A stretch of 45,198 nt of DNA, from contig CAMNOS010000006.1 of the NCBI GenBank assembly GCA_946546925.1, positions 1-45,198 of the forward strand, written 5' to 3'. Shown here piece by piece: positions 33,927 to 42,267 of this stretch (position 1 is its first letter; each line of letters opens with the position of its first letter). The DNA comes from an uncultured Butyrivibrio sp. GTDB lineage: Bacteria; Bacillota; Clostridia; Lachnospirales; Lachnospiraceae. The position numbers and the translations under genes are program-made. The notes below the pieces were generated by a model. The model was not told the origin of the DNA. It saw nothing but the letters and a program-made list of their open reading frames with translations, and searched no databases.

Positions 33927-35128
33927 CACATATACCTTTCCAAAATTTCATGAATACTTTCTCTGTACTTATCCGGGGTGTAGAAAAGAGCCCTCTCGTA
34001 GGCTTTCTTTGAGTATTCCTCCCTAAGACCGTCGTCGCCTAGCATGTTCTCTATCACACGGGCAAGCATCCTCTCGCCATCTGTAAAGACTTCAGGATCG
34101 AAGTTCTCTTCTTCGTCCATATCAGGAACGAGCACTCCGTACCTGCCTCTTACAACTTCCCTTATGCTGCTGCCGTCAGGATATTTGGAAATGAGCTCAT
34201 CATACTCATCTTCAGACAGAAGTATCTCTCTTGGACCTGTCTTGCAGTCTGCAGATATAAGGGGCTTTTTGAGGGCCATGGCCTCAAGCACCGCATTGGG
34301 AAATCCCTCGTGGTTGGAGCTGCACACATATATATCTGAAGCCGCAACATAGGGAAATGGATTCTTCTTAACGCCTGGAAATGCAACCTTGTCTTTTACT
34401 CCAAGCTTAGCGGCAAGTTCTCTGTATTTATCCCAGTTTCCGGCACCAAGGACAATGAGTCTGGCATTGGGAAACTTTGTAGAAGCCACAGCAAATGCCT
34501 TGACGAGATGCCATATTCCCTTGATGTAGTCATTGCGCGCCATGCATGAAATAGTCAGAATACCATCGCCGGCAAAGGGAAAATCTTCAGGCACACATGC
34601 GCCCTTGTTCTCCACATCCTCTACATCAAGAGGATTGTATATGAAGGTACTTCTCCTGTAATCAAAATCCCGCTCAAGCTGCCTGACTATCTCTTTTGAA
34701 CATGACAGCACCTGATCCGAGCCCCTGCAAAAGAGTTTGACCTGCCTTTTGTTCTCCATATCGGTCTGACAGCGAAGTCCCGTGAGCACTTTCTCGCCGG
34801 CCCTTGAGAGCACATTGACATAGTTGGCACTGCTGCCAAAGCTGTAGGATACATCGATCCCCATCTCTTTCTTGATCCGGCGTGTCTTTTGTACTCTCTT
34901 AAAAACATTCAGTATCTTATTGACAATGCCCTTCTTAGAAGGAACATTTATGTCAATAACGTTGAGCCCAGTGACATCAAAATTGATATCTTTTGAACTG
35001 AAGATAAGAATACTGATGTTGTAATAATCCTTAAGGAGTCTTGCAGTCTTGATGCAGACCCTCTCAAAACCTCCCTGATGGAGCATCGGCACCATCAGCA
35101 TCAGGTTCTTTTTGTTCCTGTTATCCAT
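33926..35128 (-). CDS. GT4-family glycosyltransferase
   Basis: 400 aa GT-B enzyme. NLMLMVPMLHQGGFERVCIKTARLL at the N terminus (GGFERV), GDGILTISCMARNDYIKG and SSNHEGFPNAVLEAMALKKP in the C-terminal half, with the E-x7-E motif. A loop near 305-345 (DEYDELISKYPDGSS, MDEEENFDPEV) is acidic and specific to a subgroup of capsule GT4s. Start overlaps the preceding stop by one base (TAATG). Donor unknown. Confidence 0.92.
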   Translation of the reverse strand: MDNRNKKNLMLMVPMLHQGGFERVCIKTARLLKDYYNISILIFSSKDINFDVTGLNVIDINVPSKKGIVNKILNVFKRVQKTRRIKKEMGIDVSYSFGSSANYVNVLSRAGEKVLTGLRCQTDMENKRQVKLFCRGSDQVLSCSKEIVRQLERDFDYRRSTFIYNPLDVEDVENKGACVPEDFPFAGDGILTISCMARNDYIKGIWHLVKAFAVASTKFPNARLIVLGAGNWDKYRELAAKLGVKDKVAFPGVKKNPFPYVAASDIYVCSSNHEGFPNAVLEAMALKKPLISADCKTGPREILLSEDEYDELISKYPDGSSIREVVRGRYGVLVPDMDEEENFDPEVFTDGERMLARVIENMLGDDGLREEYSKKAYERALFYTPDKYRESIHEILERYM

Positions 35129-36573
35129 TAAAAGTGACCTCTCTCATAGAAAAAAGCCATCATCTTAGCCTGTGATTTCACATCAAAGCCGGCAGCCCTT
35201 AACTTCCCCAGTATATACTCGGAGCTCTCAGATCTGTTTCCTATTGAATACTCTATGCTGCGGTGATGTGTCTTTTCGGCTTTCTTTGGTACATTGAGCG
35301 CATCGAAACCTGTCCCCTGATCAAGCATGTCAAAATCAGGCGTATCGTCGGTTTCAAAAATGCTCTCCCTGCGCTCACCGGCAATCTGAGTCAGGGTCTG
35401 GTTGACTCTTATCTCCTCCGACAGTGCATCGGTCTGGTAGTCCTCGTGAAGAAGGAGATCATCTATGATCTTTCTCGCCCAGTCTCTGGGCTCAGAATTG
35501 ATACTCATCATTGATACCAGCTCAGTGACATTGACTTCGGGTGTGACGGTATCAGACACAAGGCACTGCAGGCCTGAAGCCTGTGCCTCCACCACGCTTC
35601 CCGGAAGTCCCTCGTATCTCGACGGAAAACAGAAATAGTCCATGGCCTGATAGTAGTCGCTGGCATTGGATTTATTCCCTGCAAATATGCAGCGGTCCTT
35701 GATATGGAGCTTCTCGGACAGCCTGATCACATCCTCCATCTCAGGGCCCTTGCCCAGCATGAGAAGTCTCACTCTCATCCCGTGGAGAATGCTGTACTGA
35801 TTCAGATCGTCATTGTCAAGAAGTCTCGTGACCTGGGCAAATACATTGAGCAAGAACTCGTGGTTCTTGGCGTAGCGAAAGCTCCCCACATGTCCTATCA
35901 CAAGTGCATTGGAGACACCAAGTTCCGCCCTTATCGCGTTTCTCTTCTCCTCGTTGTATGCAAAGCGCTTTAAGTCTATTGCATTAGGTATTATGCGCAC
36001 CCTGCCGCTGTCGACCAGCTCTCTGCCAAAGACCGAAATGCCTGCCTCTCTTGAGCAGGCGAAATTATAGTCAGTTACGCCCTCTCTCTGCAGGGGGGTC
36101 CTTAAAAATCTTGTGGCAATACCCTTTATGCCGTTGTCCACACCTGCGCTTCTTGCGTGAGCTACGCAGATGGGTATTCCGGCCTTTTTGGCAATCGGAA
36201 GGTAAATCGCAGCGGTACTTGTCATATGTCCCTGCACAACCTTCCACTCATTGGCATGTTCTTCAAAAAAACGCCTTATCGCGTTTCTGTACTCCAGAAG
36301 ATTGGTTCCTGTAAACTTAGGGAGACAGAATATCCTTCCCCCAAGCTTGTATACGCTGTTATCAAAATAGTCCGGCTCGCGGACATTCATCAGTTCATCG
36401 GATGTAGGACTCTTTTTCCCCGTCTTCTCAGCAGAGCAGTGGACAAGAAAGTCAAACTGAATCCTGTCCCTGTCCATATTTCTGTATAGATCCATTATCC
36501 TGCACTCGGCTCCGCCAAGTCCCAATCCCCCAAGGACATGCAGCACTCGGATCTGTCCGTAACCTTCTTCCAT
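35128..36573 (-). CDS. GT4-family glycosyltransferase with extra C-terminal region
   Basis: 481 aa, longer than most GT4s. RVLHVLGGLGLGGAECRIMDLYRNM, GHMTSTAAIYLPIAKKAG and FCFPSRYEGLPGSVVEAQASGL (E-x7-E) give the family. About 80 residues after the GT-B fold (from about 400; ERRESIFETDDTPDFDMLDQ, then basic HHRSIEYS) have no obvious fold and could be a membrane or partner contact. The ATG at 36573 follows AAGGTGAGG; the GTG at 36582 lies inside that ribosome site and is rejected. Confidence 0.9.
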   Translation of the reverse strand: MEEGYGQIRVLHVLGGLGLGGAECRIMDLYRNMDRDRIQFDFLVHCSAEKTGKKSPTSDELMNVREPDYFDNSVYKLGGRIFCLPKFTGTNLLEYRNAIRRFFEEHANEWKVVQGHMTSTAAIYLPIAKKAGIPICVAHARSAGVDNGIKGIATRFLRTPLQREGVTDYNFACSREAGISVFGRELVDSGRVRIIPNAIDLKRFAYNEEKRNAIRAELGVSNALVIGHVGSFRYAKNHEFLLNVFAQVTRLLDNDDLNQYSILHGMRVRLLMLGKGPEMEDVIRLSEKLHIKDRCIFAGNKSNASDYYQAMDYFCFPSRYEGLPGSVVEAQASGLQCLVSDTVTPEVNVTELVSMMSINSEPRDWARKIIDDLLLHEDYQTDALSEEIRVNQTLTQIAGERRESIFETDDTPDFDMLDQGTGFDALNVPKKAEKTHHRSIEYSIGNRSESSEYILGKLRAAGFDVKSQAKMMAFFYERGHF

Positions 36574-36608
36574 ATTCCTCACCTTTTATACTGTAAAATC
36601 ATGTTTCT

Positions 36609-37355
36609 TCAGCCTTTTAAGCGCTTCCTGACCTGCATCACGGTGTACTTGGCCTTTGCAGTCACAAACTCTGACGCTTCCTCGACAATGCTTCTGTCCC
36701 TGATCTCAAGCTTTTTAAACTCCGTATAGGAAACAACCCTTCCGGAATCCATGAGGCTTTCCAGTTTCTCAAAATCCTTTTCGTTCATGGAGTTCGTGTG
36801 ATAGACAAAGGTAACTATCCCCGCCCTTGTATCCTCAAAGCTTGCGCTTCTCTTAACTGAAATGGGATAAAAGATCAGATCCTCCGTCCTGAAAGGTCCT
36901 GTCCCGAATCCGTCCGTCACGACGTAAAATCCGTTTTTCTTAAGTGCTCTCAGAGTGTTTTTGTCAAAAGAGTGTGACGGCGCCATGAAGATATCAGTGA
37001 CAATCCCCCTGGATTCGAGGATTCTTTTGCCTTCCCTTATCATCTCGTCCTGCCGCACATAGGATAGTCCCGCGAACTCAGACTTACCTCCAATGGGGAA
37101 CATTCCGGGATTCCTGGTTGTATAGAGGTGATTGAGGCCGTGCATGGCAATGACCCAGCCATGCTCCTGAAGCCCCTTCACATACTCCCAGAAGTCCTCA
37201 CGGGGCGGATCTATCCTTAGCTTTTTATCCCTGTTGTCGGGTACGACACCGATAAGCGGACAGATCCCGCAGTCATCAAGGATTTCCTTGAAGCGCAGGA
37301 ATTTCTTCCAGTCCATGTCCGGTGTTATGTCGTCCATTCGTATTGCAATGCGCAT
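36609..37355 (-). CDS. DUF2334-like polysaccharide deacetylase-fold protein
   Basis: 248 aa, CE4-like fold. RIAIRMDDITPDMDW gives the Asp-Asp metal site, VIAMHGLNHLYTT the His-x3-His motif, and FMAPSHSFDKNTLRAL the Ala-Pro-x-His block. VTFVYHTNSM near the C terminus may provide the last His. No signal peptide, so the predicted site is the cytoplasm, acting on lipid-linked or nucleotide sugars. Reaction likely N- or O-deacetylation; substrate unknown. It lies between the epimerase (fifteen bases upstream) and the GT4 run. Confidence 0.82.
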   Translation of the reverse strand: MRIAIRMDDITPDMDWKKFLRFKEILDDCGICPLIGVVPDNRDKKLRIDPPREDFWEYVKGLQEHGWVIAMHGLNHLYTTRNPGMFPIGGKSEFAGLSYVRQDEMIREGKRILESRGIVTDIFMAPSHSFDKNTLRALKKNGFYVVTDGFGTGPFRTEDLIFYPISVKRSASFEDTRAGIVTFVYHTNSMNEKDFEKLESLMDSGRVVSYTEFKKLEIRDRSIVEEASEFVTAKAKYTVMQVRKRLKG

Positions 37356-37370
37356 GCTCTTTATACTTCC

Positions 37371-38345
37371 TTATAGGTTTTTCTTATACCAGTCGATGGC
37401 CAGCTCGATGCCTGCCTTGAAGTCATAGGAAGGATCATACCCCAGCATCTTCCTTGCCTTGGAGATGTCTGCATTGGAATCCCTGATATCTCCGGCTCTC
37501 GGCGGTCCGAAGATGGGCTCCACATCAACTCCGACGGCTTCTGTCAGATGATGGTATACATCGATGAGAAACTCTCTTCCGCCGGCTCCGATATTGTAGG
37601 CCTCTCCGGCCGCATCGGACGAAGCAAGGCAGGCACGCAGGTTCCCTTCGATTACGTTGTCGACATATGTAAAATCGCGGGACTGTTTGCCATCACCATT
37701 GATTGTGGGAGTCTCGCCGTTCATAAGCTGCCTGAGGAACTTAGGGATAACGGCGGCATAAGCTCCGTTCGGATCCTGGCGTCTTCCGAACACGTTGAAG
37801 TATCTGAGTCCGTAGGTGTCAAGGCCGTAAAGCTTCTTGTAGAGCTTGCCGTACTCCTCGTCGGTCTTCTTGGTGAGAGCATAAGGAGAAAGAACGTTGC
37901 CCTCCTGTCCTTCCCTCTTGGGAAGTGTAGTAGAGTCACCATATACCGATGAACTTGAGGCGTAGACGAACTTCTTTACACCGTTCTGTCTGGATGCCTC
38001 CATCATGTTAAGAGTTCCCCTGATGTTGATCTCCTCGTAGAGAAGGGGCATCTCAATACTCCTTGGAACGCTTCCCCAGGCTGCCTCGTTGAGAACGTAG
38101 GTTGCGCCTTCGGTTGCCTTCATGCAGGCATCAAGATCCCTGATGTCCTCCTTGAGGAAGGTGAACTTCGGATTGTCCATAAATAGCTCGATGTTCTCGA
38201 TATGTCCCGTGGACAGATTGTCCATGCACCTCACGGCAAGGCCCATATCAAGCAGTGCCTCACAGATGTTGGATCCGATAAAGCCGGCACCGCCGGTCAC
38301 CAGAAAAACTGAATTCTCATCAAACTTTAATTCCCTGAATCCCAT
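37371..38345 (-). CDS. NAD-dependent UDP-HexNAc 4-epimerase (WbpP/TviC-like)
   Basis: 324 aa short-chain dehydrogenase-type epimerase. VFLVTGGAGFIGSNICEAL binds NAD, KFVYASSSSVYGDS and SPYALTK supply the Ser, Tyr and Lys of the active site, and EAAWGSVPRSIEMP together with RYFNVFGRRQDPNGAYAAVIP match the WbpP/WbgU/TviC subgroup that works on UDP-GlcNAc/GalNAc and their uronic acids. A WbpO/TviB-type dehydrogenase lies upstream at 38846-40165; together they can supply UDP-GalNAcA. The ATG at 38345 is chosen by fit to the family; its ribosome site (AAAGAAG) is weak, and twenty upstream codons are open but Lys-rich and non-homologous. First gene after the promoter at 38441-38469. Confidence 0.92.
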   Translation of the reverse strand: MGFRELKFDENSVFLVTGGAGFIGSNICEALLDMGLAVRCMDNLSTGHIENIELFMDNPKFTFLKEDIRDLDACMKATEGATYVLNEAAWGSVPRSIEMPLLYEEINIRGTLNMMEASRQNGVKKFVYASSSSVYGDSTTLPKREGQEGNVLSPYALTKKTDEEYGKLYKKLYGLDTYGLRYFNVFGRRQDPNGAYAAVIPKFLRQLMNGETPTINGDGKQSRDFTYVDNVIEGNLRACLASSDAAGEAYNIGAGGREFLIDVYHHLTEAVGVDVEPIFGPPRAGDIRDSNADISKARKMLGYDPSYDFKAGIELAIDWYKKNL

Positions 38346-38440
38346 GATAATAATCTTCTTTCTCTTTTTATTCTTTTTGGCTTCCGGGTTGCCTTCCCTT
38401 TGCATTCAGGAAGCCACACTTAACGCAATTCTATCTTATA

Positions 38441-38469
38441 AATATAATCTTCTTGGCCCGAAATGTCTA
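38441..38469 (-). promoter_or_regulatory. Promoter of the epimerase-to-GT4 operon
   Basis: Minus strand: TAGACA (38464-38469), spacer exactly 17, TATATT (38441-38446). It lies between the terminator at 38526-38570 and the epimerase start, giving a leader of about 90 nt. It probably starts the run of eleven genes down to 27190. Confidence 0.75.
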
Positions 38470-38521
38470 GTTATGATGAAAAACATGGTGTTTCGTTGTC
38501 ATCACCTTCCTTGCTTTTGTA

Positions 38522-38845
38522 TCAAAAAGGACAGGAAATTCCCGTCAAATACGAAGATTTCCTGTCCTTTGCAAGACAAAATTTAGTTGACACCACATCC
38601 GGGTGCGAAATCCTTAACTGTTCCCGCCTTCCTGCAAGCATCGCAGGCAGGTTGAGGATAACTCCATCCATGTTGTAGGGAACCTCGATCCCCTCTCCAC
38701 CTGCTTCAGGAGCCTTATTGTCGAAGTAGATGGTGTGGCCTCTTCCAATAATGAACATCAAAACCGCAATGGCAATCACCGCAAGAAGTGTTATCCCCCT
38801 GACGATCCAGCACTCACAGGCCTTCTTTTTATTCGCATGTCTCAC
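38522..38845 (-). CDS. Small single-pass membrane protein, DUF6672-like, running into a terminator
   Basis: 107 aa. One membrane helix (IVRGITLLAVIAIAVLMFIIG) then GRGHTIYFDNK, which resembles the start of the DUF6672 group of small membrane proteins in Lachnospiraceae; the rest does not clearly match. The GTG start at 38845 follows the dehydrogenase stop directly, with no good ribosome site, so it relies on coupling. The last fifteen or so residues (KDRKSSYLTGISCPF) are coded by the terminator hairpin and the stop codon lies in its U-tract, which suggests that the true C terminus was lost or that a frameshift has extended the frame. Function unknown; gene assignment moderately sure. Confidence 0.6.
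   Translation of the reverse strand: MRHANKKKACECWIVRGITLLAVIAIAVLMFIIGRGHTIYFDNKAPEAGGEGIEVPYNMDGVILNLPAMLAGRREQLRISHPDVVSTKFCLAKDRKSSYLTGISCPF
38524..38570 (-). terminator. Rho-independent terminator ending the right-hand operon
   Basis: Perfect 14-bp arms, AAAGGACAGGAAAT (38526-38539) and ATTTCCTGTCCTTT (38557-38570), with a 17-base loop and, on the minus strand, a TTTTT tract. It overlaps the 3' end of the small membrane protein frame and insulates the operon from the promoter at 38441-38469. Confidence 0.9.
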
Positions 38846-40165
38846 TTACAGGCGCCAGTAGTCGAATTCCAGGGCCTTGTAGTCCTCAAGGTTGTAGATT
38901 CCCTTGAGATCCATGAATACCTTTGTCTTATGTGATGCATTGTAGAAAGCTGCAATATCCTCAGGTCTGTAGTCCTTGAAATCCTCATGGGCAACGGCAA
39001 CAATAACCGCATCCATATCCTTAACAGCTGTAAGATCGTCAAATTCAATGCCATAGAGGCGCTTTGCCTCAGCGGCATCAGCCTGGGGATCTACAACAAC
39101 AGGTGTTATTCCATACTCGCCCAGCTCTCTGTAGATATCGATAACCTTGGTGTTCCTGGTGTCGGGGCAGTTCTCCTTGAAGGTAAATCCAAGGATTGCC
39201 ACTTTCGCATTCTTTACTGATATGTCATTGGCAATAAGGCGCTTAACCAGAGACTCTGCAATATATTTGCCCATATCATCGTTGATACGTCTTCCGGAGA
39301 GGATTATCTGTGAGTGATATCCAAGCTCCTCTGCCTTGTAGGTCAGATAGTAAGGATCAACACCGATGCAGTGTCCGCCAACAAGTCCGGGGAAGAAGTG
39401 AAGGAAATTCCACTTGGTACCTGCTGCCTCAAGGACGCTCTTTGTGTCGATGCCCATGCGATGGAAGATCATGGACAGCTCGTTCATGAAAGCAATATTG
39501 ATATCTCTCTGGCTGTTCTCAATTACCTTGGCAGCCTCAGCAACCTTGATCGACTGAGCCTTGTATACTCCTGCAAGTGCAACAAGGCTGTATACCCTGG
39601 CAACCGTCTCGAGTGTCTCCTCATCCATTCCGGATACTATCTTGGTTATGGTATCGAGTCTGTGAACCTTGTCACCCGGATTGATACGCTCAGGTGAATA
39701 TCCAACCTTAAAGTCCACTCCGCACTTAAGTCCTGACTCAGCCTCTAGGATCGGAACACAGATATCCTCGGTAACCCCGGGGTAAACCGTTGACTCATAT
39801 ACAACTACTGAACCCTTTGTAAGGTATTTGCCAAGGGTGTGACTTGCGCCCTCAACAGGTGTAAGGTCAGGTGTATGGTCGTCATTTACAGGTGTCGGAA
39901 CCGCAACCACATGGAATTTGCACTCACGAAGTTTCTCGGGATCTGCAGTAAACTCAACCGTAGTCTCCTTAATGGCATCGTCGCCCACTTCTCTTGTGGG
40001 GTCAATTCCCTTCTTATAAAGTTCTACCTTCTCTGCGTTGAAATCATAGCCCACAACCTTGATCTTCCTGGCATAGGCCACTGCAATAGGCATTCCGACA
40101 TAACCAAGTCCCACAAGGGAAAGCTTCTCCTCTCCTGCAAGGAGCTTCTCATAAAGATCCATCAT
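38846..40165 (-). CDS. UDP-HexNAc 6-dehydrogenase (WbpO/TviB-like)
   Basis: 439 aa nucleotide-sugar dehydrogenase that oxidises the C6 alcohol of UDP-GalNAc or UDP-GlcNAc to a carboxylate with two NAD+. Seen: KLSLVGLGYVGMPIAVAYA (NAD site), STVYPGVTED, GYSPERINPGDK, and GLVGGHCIGVDPYYLTYKA with the catalytic Cys. The sequence around SQIILSGRRINDDMG and FTFKENCPDTRNTKV is that of the TviB/WbpO subgroup, not UDP-glucose dehydrogenase. With the 4-epimerase downstream it would give UDP-GalNAcA. GGAGG lies five bases before the first of two tandem ATGs (40165 and 40162). Confidence 0.95.
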   Translation of the reverse strand: MMDLYEKLLAGEEKLSLVGLGYVGMPIAVAYARKIKVVGYDFNAEKVELYKKGIDPTREVGDDAIKETTVEFTADPEKLRECKFHVVAVPTPVNDDHTPDLTPVEGASHTLGKYLTKGSVVVYESTVYPGVTEDICVPILEAESGLKCGVDFKVGYSPERINPGDKVHRLDTITKIVSGMDEETLETVARVYSLVALAGVYKAQSIKVAEAAKVIENSQRDINIAFMNELSMIFHRMGIDTKSVLEAAGTKWNFLHFFPGLVGGHCIGVDPYYLTYKAEELGYHSQIILSGRRINDDMGKYIAESLVKRLIANDISVKNAKVAILGFTFKENCPDTRNTKVIDIYRELGEYGITPVVVDPQADAAEAKRLYGIEFDDLTAVKDMDAVIVAVAHEDFKDYRPEDIAAFYNASHKTKVFMDLKGIYNLEDYKALEFDYWRL

Positions 40166-40182
40166 TTATTCCTCCAAAAGTT

Positions 40183-41283
40183 TTATTTAACAAGCTTCTT
40201 AATTTCCTCAAGATACGCTTGTATTATACTACGCCTGTCAAATTTCTGCTCCACATAGCGCCTGGCGGCCTTGCCCATCGCTGCGCGTTCATCCGCCGGC
40301 ATCTCCATGAAGCGCTCAACCGCTTCATAAAGCGCTTCCTTCGACCGGGGCTCACAGAGAAGCCCCGTCACATCCCTCTCAACGATCTCCCTGCACCCAG
40401 GAATATCTGTCGTGATAACAGGTCTTCCGGTGGCTGCAGCCTCCATGATGACATTGCTCATGCCCTCGTGATAGGAGGGATGGATAACCGCATCAGACTC
40501 TCTTATATAGGGATGTATGTCAAGCTGATATGGTATTGTCTTTAAATACCCTTCCTTCTCAGCCTCTTTTGCCCTCTCTTCAAAGTCATCTTCAGCATAT
40601 CCCACAGCCGCAAAAGATATGCCATCCCCGTATTTCTCATGCCCCTTTCGGGCGGCATACAAAAGCTCCTCGGATCCCTTTTCTTTCATAAGCCTTCCGA
40701 TGTAGAGAAACCTTGTCACACCGTCGCTGTGCCCCGGGTAATCCTCAAAGGCGTGTTTTGACAGGTTAACTCCCGATCCGCTCACCACTGTGGTCTTTCT
40801 TCCACGGATTCCATGCTCCTCAAAGATCTTCCTGTTCTCATCGTTCTGGAAAAAGAGACATCCGCAGGATTTGAGCGCCGCCCTGTACATCAGCACGATG
40901 ATCCCAAGCAGGATTCCACCGCGCTCAAATGTACTTCCAAGCCCGGTTATCGTGGAAATGTACGGAATCCTCTTCATCCGGCATGCAAAACCGCCGTAAA
41001 TATTGGGCTTTATCGTATAGGTTATCACCACGTCAGGTCTTTCGCTCTTAAGGAGCCTTTTGTATTCCCGGTACAGAGCCATATCCTGGACCGGATTGAC
41101 GCCTCTTCTGTTTATCTCGGTGTGGATTACCTTAACGCCCTCATCCTTTAGCTCTTTGACCTTGCGGTCATCCGGAAGGCTGACGGACACCTCATATCCC
41201 TCCTGCATAAGGCCAAGGAGGAGCTCATTTCTGAAATCATAGAGACCTGAAGATGAGTTTGCAAGTATCAGTGCCTTCTTCAT
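40183..41283 (-). CDS. GT4-family glycosyltransferase, PglA-like
   Basis: 366 aa. KKALILANSSSGLYDFRNELLLGL, VVITYTIKPNIYGGFACR and STITGLGSTFERGG are marks of the PglA/WbpX-like GT4 group that adds the second sugar (GalNAc-type) to an undecaprenyl-pyrophosphate-linked first sugar. The C-terminal half has FLYIGRLMKEKGSEEL and PSYHEGMSNVIMEAAATGRP (E-x7-E). It follows the ATP-grasp gene with an ATGA overlap and the PglC-like gene one step earlier, consistent with acting right after the initiating transferase. Confidence 0.9.
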   Translation of the reverse strand: MKKALILANSSSGLYDFRNELLLGLMQEGYEVSVSLPDDRKVKELKDEGVKVIHTEINRRGVNPVQDMALYREYKRLLKSERPDVVITYTIKPNIYGGFACRMKRIPYISTITGLGSTFERGGILLGIIVLMYRAALKSCGCLFFQNDENRKIFEEHGIRGRKTTVVSGSGVNLSKHAFEDYPGHSDGVTRFLYIGRLMKEKGSEELLYAARKGHEKYGDGISFAAVGYAEDDFEERAKEAEKEGYLKTIPYQLDIHPYIRESDAVIHPSYHEGMSNVIMEAAATGRPVITTDIPGCREIVERDVTGLLCEPRSKEALYEAVERFMEMPADERAAMGKAARRYVEQKFDRRSIIQAYLEEIKKLVK

Positions 41284-42263
41284 TGTGCCAGATTCTCCTC
41301 AGGTATCATCTTAAGTTCGTTGTACTTCATCATATAGATGCCGTCTCTGTAATCTCCTATGTTAACAGGATTCTCCCGGCCCTCAAGGTTATTTATCACA
41401 AGTTTTGGGAAATTGACTCCGCACTCATATGCATGTGGATAGCCGCCTCCAAACCTCGGGTTAACTTCCGACAGATACCATTTGTCCTCGTCCTCGTTGT
41501 AGAACAGGTCGATGTCTATCATGCCACGGTATCCCACATTCTCAACAAACTCGGATATCTGGAAAAAGAGATTCTCATCATGGCAGGACACTGACTTATC
41601 CGTCTCTCCGGCCCTCATCTTTATCTTTTTCTTAAGGAAAATGGATACGCATTTTCCGGAGATGAGATCGATGTAAACATCAGCTCCGTACTCCTGTCCC
41701 CTCATGTACTCCTGTATCATGAGCCCGTCATAGTCATGGAAAAGAGCTGTCAGCATCTCTTTTGACCTGACCTCATTGATGTTTATCGAGGCGCTTCCCT
41801 TCTGAGGCTTGACAAATACGGGATAATCCACCTCCCCAGCCTGCCTGGAGGCCTCGAAGATATCTATTGAAGGGTAGCATACGCCGGTTGGAATCCCCAG
41901 CTTACAGAGCATATCGTACATCCTGAATTTGTCCAGACTCGTCTCGCACAGCTCATAGGATGAAACAATGGGGGTCACACCGATCGCCTCAAATCTGTCC
42001 GCATTCTTTGCAATAAGTGACAGCTCCGGATCTATGAGGCTTAAGACTCCTTTTATGTTCTCCTTTTTGCAGATTGAAAGGATCTCATCGATATAACCCG
42101 GCGCATCAATCCTTGGTACGATCTTCGCCTCGTCGGCGTCATAAACCGCAGGCCCCAGGTTGGAGCAGTCCGTGGCAAATACCTTTCCTGCCATCTCTCT
42201 CTTAAAATACTGAACCACCTTGTTTCTTGTTCCGCTGCTGAGTATGAGAATATTTGTTGGCAT
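41280..42263 (-). CDS. ATP-grasp ligase (carbamoyl-phosphate-synthase-like)
   Basis: 327 aa. N-terminal pre-ATP-grasp domain (NILILSSGTRNKVVQYF), then the ATP-grasp core: YPVFVKPQKGSASININEV, LMIQEYMRGQEYGADVYID and WYLSEVNPRFGGGYPHAYECG with the metal-binding Glu-x-Asn. Family members join a carboxylate to an amine through an acyl phosphate. Position between the PglC-like and PglA-like genes, and next to an aminotransferase that makes a 4-amino sugar, suggests that it acylates that amine or amidates a uronic acid with an amino acid; this is inference. ATG at 42263 follows GGAGGAG by seven bases. Confidence 0.88.
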   Translation of the reverse strand: MPTNILILSSGTRNKVVQYFKREMAGKVFATDCSNLGPAVYDADEAKIVPRIDAPGYIDEILSICKKENIKGVLSLIDPELSLIAKNADRFEAIGVTPIVSSYELCETSLDKFRMYDMLCKLGIPTGVCYPSIDIFEASRQAGEVDYPVFVKPQKGSASININEVRSKEMLTALFHDYDGLMIQEYMRGQEYGADVYIDLISGKCVSIFLKKKIKMRAGETDKSVSCHDENLFFQISEFVENVGYRGMIDIDLFYNEDEDKWYLSEVNPRFGGGYPHAYECGVNFPKLVINNLEGRENPVNIGDYRDGIYMMKYNELKMIPEENLAQ

Positions 42264-42267
42264 ATGA

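Noticed and set aside
38580-38660. Alternative frame of the small membrane gene ending GTVKDFAPGCGVN, considered as the lost C terminus
   Set aside because: I could not match it to any family, and no frameshift point is evident without homologues; kept only as a reason to compare relatives.
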